Below, one piece after another: positions 5,680 through 7,923 of a stretch of 7,923 nt of DNA (position 1 is its first letter; each line of letters begins with the position of its first letter). The notes beneath the pieces are model-generated. The model did no database searches, was not told the DNA's origin, and saw only the letters and a program-made list of their open reading frames with translations. The translations under genes and the position numbers were made by a program. This DNA is from DATDAH01 sp036525535 (GTDB taxonomy: Bacteria; Actinomycetota; Acidimicrobiia; Acidimicrobiales; DATDAH01), in assembly GCA_036525535.1 (NCBI GenBank), contig DATDAH010000213.1, positions 1 to 7,923 of the forward strand, given 5' to 3'.

Positions 5680-6276
5680 TCAGGCACGGACTGACGGTAG
5701 CCAGGCGGGGCGGGTGGTCTCGTAGCCGTCGATCTCGGTGACGTGCTGGAGGCTCAGGCCGATGTCGTCGAGGCCGTTGACCAGTCGGTGACGGGTGTTC
5801 TCGTCCATCTCGAAGGGCGCCTCGATGCCGACCGCCGGGGCGGCGACGGTGCCCCGCTCGACATCGATGGTCAGCTCCAGCGTCGGGTCGGCCTCCACCG
5901 CGCGCATCAGGGCCTCGCCCACGGCCGCGTCCACCTGCACGGGCACGAGGCCGCACTTGGTGGCGTTGTTGCGGAAGATGTCGGCGAAGCGGGGCGAGAT
6001 CACGGCCCGGAAGCCGTAGTCCTGGATGGCCCACACGGCGTGCTCGCGAGAGGAGCCGGTGCCGAAGTTCGGGCCGGCCACGAGGATCGACGCCCCCGCG
6101 AACTGCTCGTCGTTGAGCACGAAGTCCCGGTCGTCCCGCCACTCCGCGAAGAGGCCCCGACCGAAACCGGTGCGCTCCACGCGCTTGAGCCAGTCGCTGG
6201 GGATGATCTGGTCGGTGTCCACGTCGGACCGGTCCAGGGGGACCGCCGTCCCCGTCACCACGTTCACGGCGTCCAT
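5680..6276 (-). CDS. leuD: 3-isopropylmalate dehydratase small subunit
   Basis: Swivel (aconitase domain 4) subunit of isopropylmalate isomerase, which works as a heterodimer with LeuC to convert 2-isopropylmalate to 3-isopropylmalate. 198 residues, the normal length for the bacterial form. Near the N-terminus VPLDRSDVDTDQIIPSDWL (12-30) is the standard opening. The hallmark GPNFGTGSSREHAVWA (68-83) binds the substrate carboxylate, and AVISPRFADIFRNNATKCGL (91-110) follows. The ATG at 6276 is preceded by AGGAG whose bases overlap the stop codon of leuC, and only ten bases separate the two genes, so translation is closely linked. The protein is intact with no odd residues. Confidence 0.97.
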   Translation of the reverse strand: MDAVNVVTGTAVPLDRSDVDTDQIIPSDWLKRVERTGFGRGLFAEWRDDRDFVLNDEQFAGASILVAGPNFGTGSSREHAVWAIQDYGFRAVISPRFADIFRNNATKCGLVPVQVDAAVGEALMRAVEADPTLELTIDVERGTVAAPAVGIEAPFEMDENTRHRLVNGLDDIGLSLQHVTEIDGYETTRPAWLPSVRA

Positions 6277-6286
6277 CGGGTCGCTC

Positions 6287-7687
6287 CTAGTCCAGGTCGT
6301 CGGGGGTGGCGAAGGTGCCGGCGATGGCGGTGGCCGCGGCCACCTCCGGGGATACGAGGTGGGTGCGCCCCCCTCGGCCCTGGCGACCCTCGAAGTTGCG
6401 GTTGCTGGTCGACGCGGCCCGTTCGCCGATGGCCAGCTTGTCCGGGTTCATGGCCAGGCACATCGAACAGCCGGGTTGTCGCCAGTCGAATCCCGCGGCC
6501 GTCAGGATCTGGTCGAGTCCCTCGGCCTCGGCCTGTTCCTTGACCCGGCCGGAACCGGGGACGACCAGCGTGCGCACGCCGTCGGCCACCTGACGGCCCT
6601 CGGCCACGGCGGCCACGGCCCGCAGGTCTTCGATGCGACCGTTGGTGCAGGACCCGATGAAGACGGTGTCCACCGCCACCTCCCGCATCGGGGTGCCGGC
6701 CTGCAGGCCCATGTAGGCCAGCGCCCGCTCGGCGGCGTCGCGCTCGGAGGCTTCGGCGAAGTCCTCGGGGGAGGGCACCGCGGCGTCCAGAGGGATGACC
6801 TGGGCCGGGTTCGTGCCCCAGGTGACGTGAGGCGACAGGGTGGCGGCGTCGATGATCACCTCCTTGTCGAAGGTGGCGTCGTCGTCGCTGACCAGCGTGC
6901 GCCAGTCGGCGACCGCGGCGTCCCAGTCGGCGCCCGACGGAGCGGACGGGCGTCCCTTCAGATAGGCGAACGTGGTCTCGTCGGGCGCGATCAGGCCGGC
7001 CCGGGCCCCGGCCTCGATGGACATGTTGCAGACGGTCATGCGCCCTTCCATCGACAGGGCCTGGATGGCCGAGCCCCGGTACTCGATCACGGAGCCGATC
7101 CCGCCGCCGGTGCCGATGCGACCGATGATCGCCAGGACGATGTCCTTGGCCGTGACCCCGGCGGGCAGGTCGCCGTCGACGGTGACGGCCATGGTCCCGG
7201 GTCGGCGCTGGGGGAGGGTCTGGGTGGCCAGGACGTGCTCGACCTCGCTGGTGCCGATGCCGAAGGCCAGCGCGCCGAAGGCCCCGTGGGTCGAGGTGTG
7301 CGAGTCGCCGCAGACGATGGTCATCCCGGGCTGGCTCAGGCCCTGCTCCGGGCCGATGATGTGGACGATGCCCTGGTTCGGGTCCCCCATCGAGTGGAGG
7401 CGGATCCCGAACTCGGCGGTGTTGGACCGCAGGGTCTCGACCTGGGTCAGGGAGATGGGGTCCTCGATCGGCCCGAGGGTGGTGGGGACGTTGTGGTCCT
7501 CGGTGGCGACGGTCAGGTCCGGTCGGCGCACGGGCCGACCGGCGATGCGCAGGCCGTCGAAGGCCTGGGGTGAGGTCACCTCGTGGACCAGGTGCAGATC
7601 GATGTAGAGCAGGTCGGGCTCGCCGGTGCCGTCGCCACGGTGCACGACGTGGCGGTCCCACACCTTCTCTGAGAGCGTCTTGGCCAT
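6287..7687 (-). CDS. leuC: 3-isopropylmalate dehydratase large subunit
   Basis: Aconitase-family catalytic subunit that carries the [4Fe-4S] cluster and, with LeuD, isomerises 2-isopropylmalate via dehydration and rehydration. 466 residues, the same length as the E. coli enzyme. Cluster ligands are Cys347 in IGSCTNGRIEDLR (344-356) and Cys407 and Cys410 in PGCSMCLAMNPDKL (405-418), the numbering being identical to E. coli LeuC. CGDSHTSTHGAFGALAFGIG (126-145) is the other family signature. The ATG at 7687 has GAGGAT (7697-7692) as ribosome binding site. First gene of a probable leuC-leuD(-amine oxidase) transcript starting from the region shared with the divergent IclR regulator, which by analogy with NdgR/LtbR systems should repress it when leucine is ample. 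Confidence 0.98.
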   Translation of the reverse strand: MAKTLSEKVWDRHVVHRGDGTGEPDLLYIDLHLVHEVTSPQAFDGLRIAGRPVRRPDLTVATEDHNVPTTLGPIEDPISLTQVETLRSNTAEFGIRLHSMGDPNQGIVHIIGPEQGLSQPGMTIVCGDSHTSTHGAFGALAFGIGTSEVEHVLATQTLPQRRPGTMAVTVDGDLPAGVTAKDIVLAIIGRIGTGGGIGSVIEYRGSAIQALSMEGRMTVCNMSIEAGARAGLIAPDETTFAYLKGRPSAPSGADWDAAVADWRTLVSDDDATFDKEVIIDAATLSPHVTWGTNPAQVIPLDAAVPSPEDFAEASERDAAERALAYMGLQAGTPMREVAVDTVFIGSCTNGRIEDLRAVAAVAEGRQVADGVRTLVVPGSGRVKEQAEAEGLDQILTAAGFDWRQPGCSMCLAMNPDKLAIGERAASTSNRNFEGRQGRGGRTHLVSPEVAAATAIAGTFATPDDLD

Positions 7688-7710
7688 CAGGATCCTCGGG
7701 TCGTCGCGTC

Positions 7711-7727
7711 GTCTCGAATGATGAGAC
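7711..7727. promoter_or_regulatory. Putative IclR-regulator operator in the leuC / regulator intergenic region
   Basis: GTCTC-GAATGAT-GAGAC: perfect 5-bp inverted arms with a 7-base centre, the only clear dyad in the 54-base gap between leuC and the regulator. Its position just upstream of the regulator -10 box, and overlapping the candidate leuC -10 box, is what an autoregulated repressor site would need. In Actinobacteria NdgR/LtbR regulators are known to bind between their own gene and leuCD; that this dyad is the site is inference. Confidence 0.55.
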
Positions 7728-7729
7728 TA
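7724..7729 (-). promoter_or_regulatory. Candidate -10 box of the leuCD promoter
   Basis: TAGTCT on the minus strand (7729-7724), a TAnnnT match. It would start transcription near 7717 and give a 5' leader of about 30 bases that includes the leuC ribosome binding site. No convincing -35 box is seen 17 bases upstream, as expected for an activator-dependent or weak promoter. It overlaps the operator arm GAGAC. Confidence 0.4.
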
Positions 7730-7733
7730 CGAT
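7728..7733 (+). promoter_or_regulatory. Candidate -10 box of the IclR-regulator promoter
   Basis: TACGAT, a four-of-six match to TATAAT that keeps the key T1, A2 and T6. The predicted transcription start, 7-9 bases on, falls on 7740-7742, at the GTG start of the regulator, so its mRNA would be leaderless. The expected -35 position (about 7705-7710) is poor, and the 17-base spacer would be exactly the 7711-7727 dyad. Confidence 0.45.
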
Positions 7734-7741
7734 CTTGGGTT

Positions 7742-7923
7742 GTGGAACCCAGGGTAAGCGGTGTGGGCACGATCGACAAGGGGGTGCGCGTCCTCGGTGC
7801 GGTCGAGGACGCCGGGCCCTGCACCCTGGCCGACCTCGTCGCCACCACCGGCTTCTCCCGGGCCACCGCCCACCGGCTGGCTGTCGCCCTCGAGGCCCAT
7901 GGGCTCCTGCGCCGCACCGCCGA
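7742..7923 (+). CDS. IclR-family regulator, NdgR/LtbR-like (partial, 5' end only)
   Basis: 60 codons are visible, open to the window edge. The sequence GVGTIDKGVRVLGAVED (7-23) is the usual first helix of IclR proteins. ATTGFSRATAHRLAVALEAH (34-53) is the winged helix-turn-helix, with Ser39, Arg40, Thr42, His44 and Arg45 in the recognition helix; the rest of the family's ligand-binding GAF-like domain lies outside. It closely resembles the N-terminus of NdgR (Streptomyces) and LtbR (Corynebacterium), which control leuCD and other amino-acid genes. Divergent placement from leuC supports that role. GTG 7742 was chosen because it fits the family N-terminus and the leaderless promoter. In-frame ATG 7718 and ATG 7721 would lie inside the operator and add eight or seven residues; they have no ribosome binding site. 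Confidence 0.85.
   Translation, partial: MEPRVSGVGTIDKGVRVLGAVEDAGPCTLADLVATTGFSRATAHRLAVALEAHGLLRRTA

Noticed and set aside
7718..7741. Upstream ATG codons (7718, 7721) as the start of the IclR regulator.
   Set aside because: They lie within the operator dyad and upstream of the -10 box, lack a ribosome binding site, and the added residues (MMRLRSWV) do not fit the family N-terminus.
1..7923. Mobile elements, CRISPR arrays, tRNA or rRNA genes.
   Set aside because: No transposase, terminal repeats, regularly spaced repeats or tRNA-like cloverleaf sequence was seen on either strand.

Overview
The DNA is very GC-rich (roughly 70% by eye), uses GTG starts freely and appears to have leaderless transcripts. 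It carries leucine biosynthesis genes with a divergent NdgR/LtbR-like IclR regulator. This points to a high-GC actinobacterium. The E. coli-type (short) LeuA, rather than the long LeuA of mycobacteria and streptomycetes, suggests a deep-branching class such as Acidimicrobiia; that placement is inference. I see no mobile element, tRNA, rRNA or CRISPR array, and the window reads as chromosomal core plus ordinary accessory genes.

Layout. Positions 1-2381 hold a minus-strand pair: a small SRPBCC-fold protein (1932-2381), then a Cys-type sulfatase (1-1935, runs off the left edge). The two overlap by four bases. The sulfatase reads without a stop into what looks like the start of a DJ-1/PfpI domain. 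Positions 2382-2645 are a regulatory interval between divergent genes. On the plus strand it carries a promoter, a 13-codon leucine-rich leader peptide, an antiterminator-type fold and a strong intrinsic terminator, which together form a leu attenuator ahead of leuA (2646-4199). leuA converges on a flavin monoamine oxidase gene (4262-5614, minus), with a hairpin between them. Upstream of the oxidase, on the same strand, lie leuD (5680-6276) and leuC (6287-7687). An IclR-family regulator starts divergently at 7742 and runs off the right edge. A short inverted repeat sits over the putative promoters of both leuC and the regulator.

How it works together. LeuA makes 2-isopropylmalate from acetyl-CoA and 2-oxoisovalerate, and LeuCD isomerises it to 3-isopropylmalate. 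LeuB, the next enzyme, is not in the window. The two halves appear to be controlled separately: leuA by translation-coupled attenuation that senses charged tRNA-Leu, and leuCD by the adjacent IclR repressor. The amine oxidase may be co-transcribed with leuCD. The sulfatase/SRPBCC pair has no evident link to leucine metabolism.

I found no wholly new system. The most interesting items are the leaderless leu attenuator, the sulfatase-DJ-1 fusion, the shared leuC/iclR operator, and a possible RNA fold masking the ribosome binding site of the oxidase gene.
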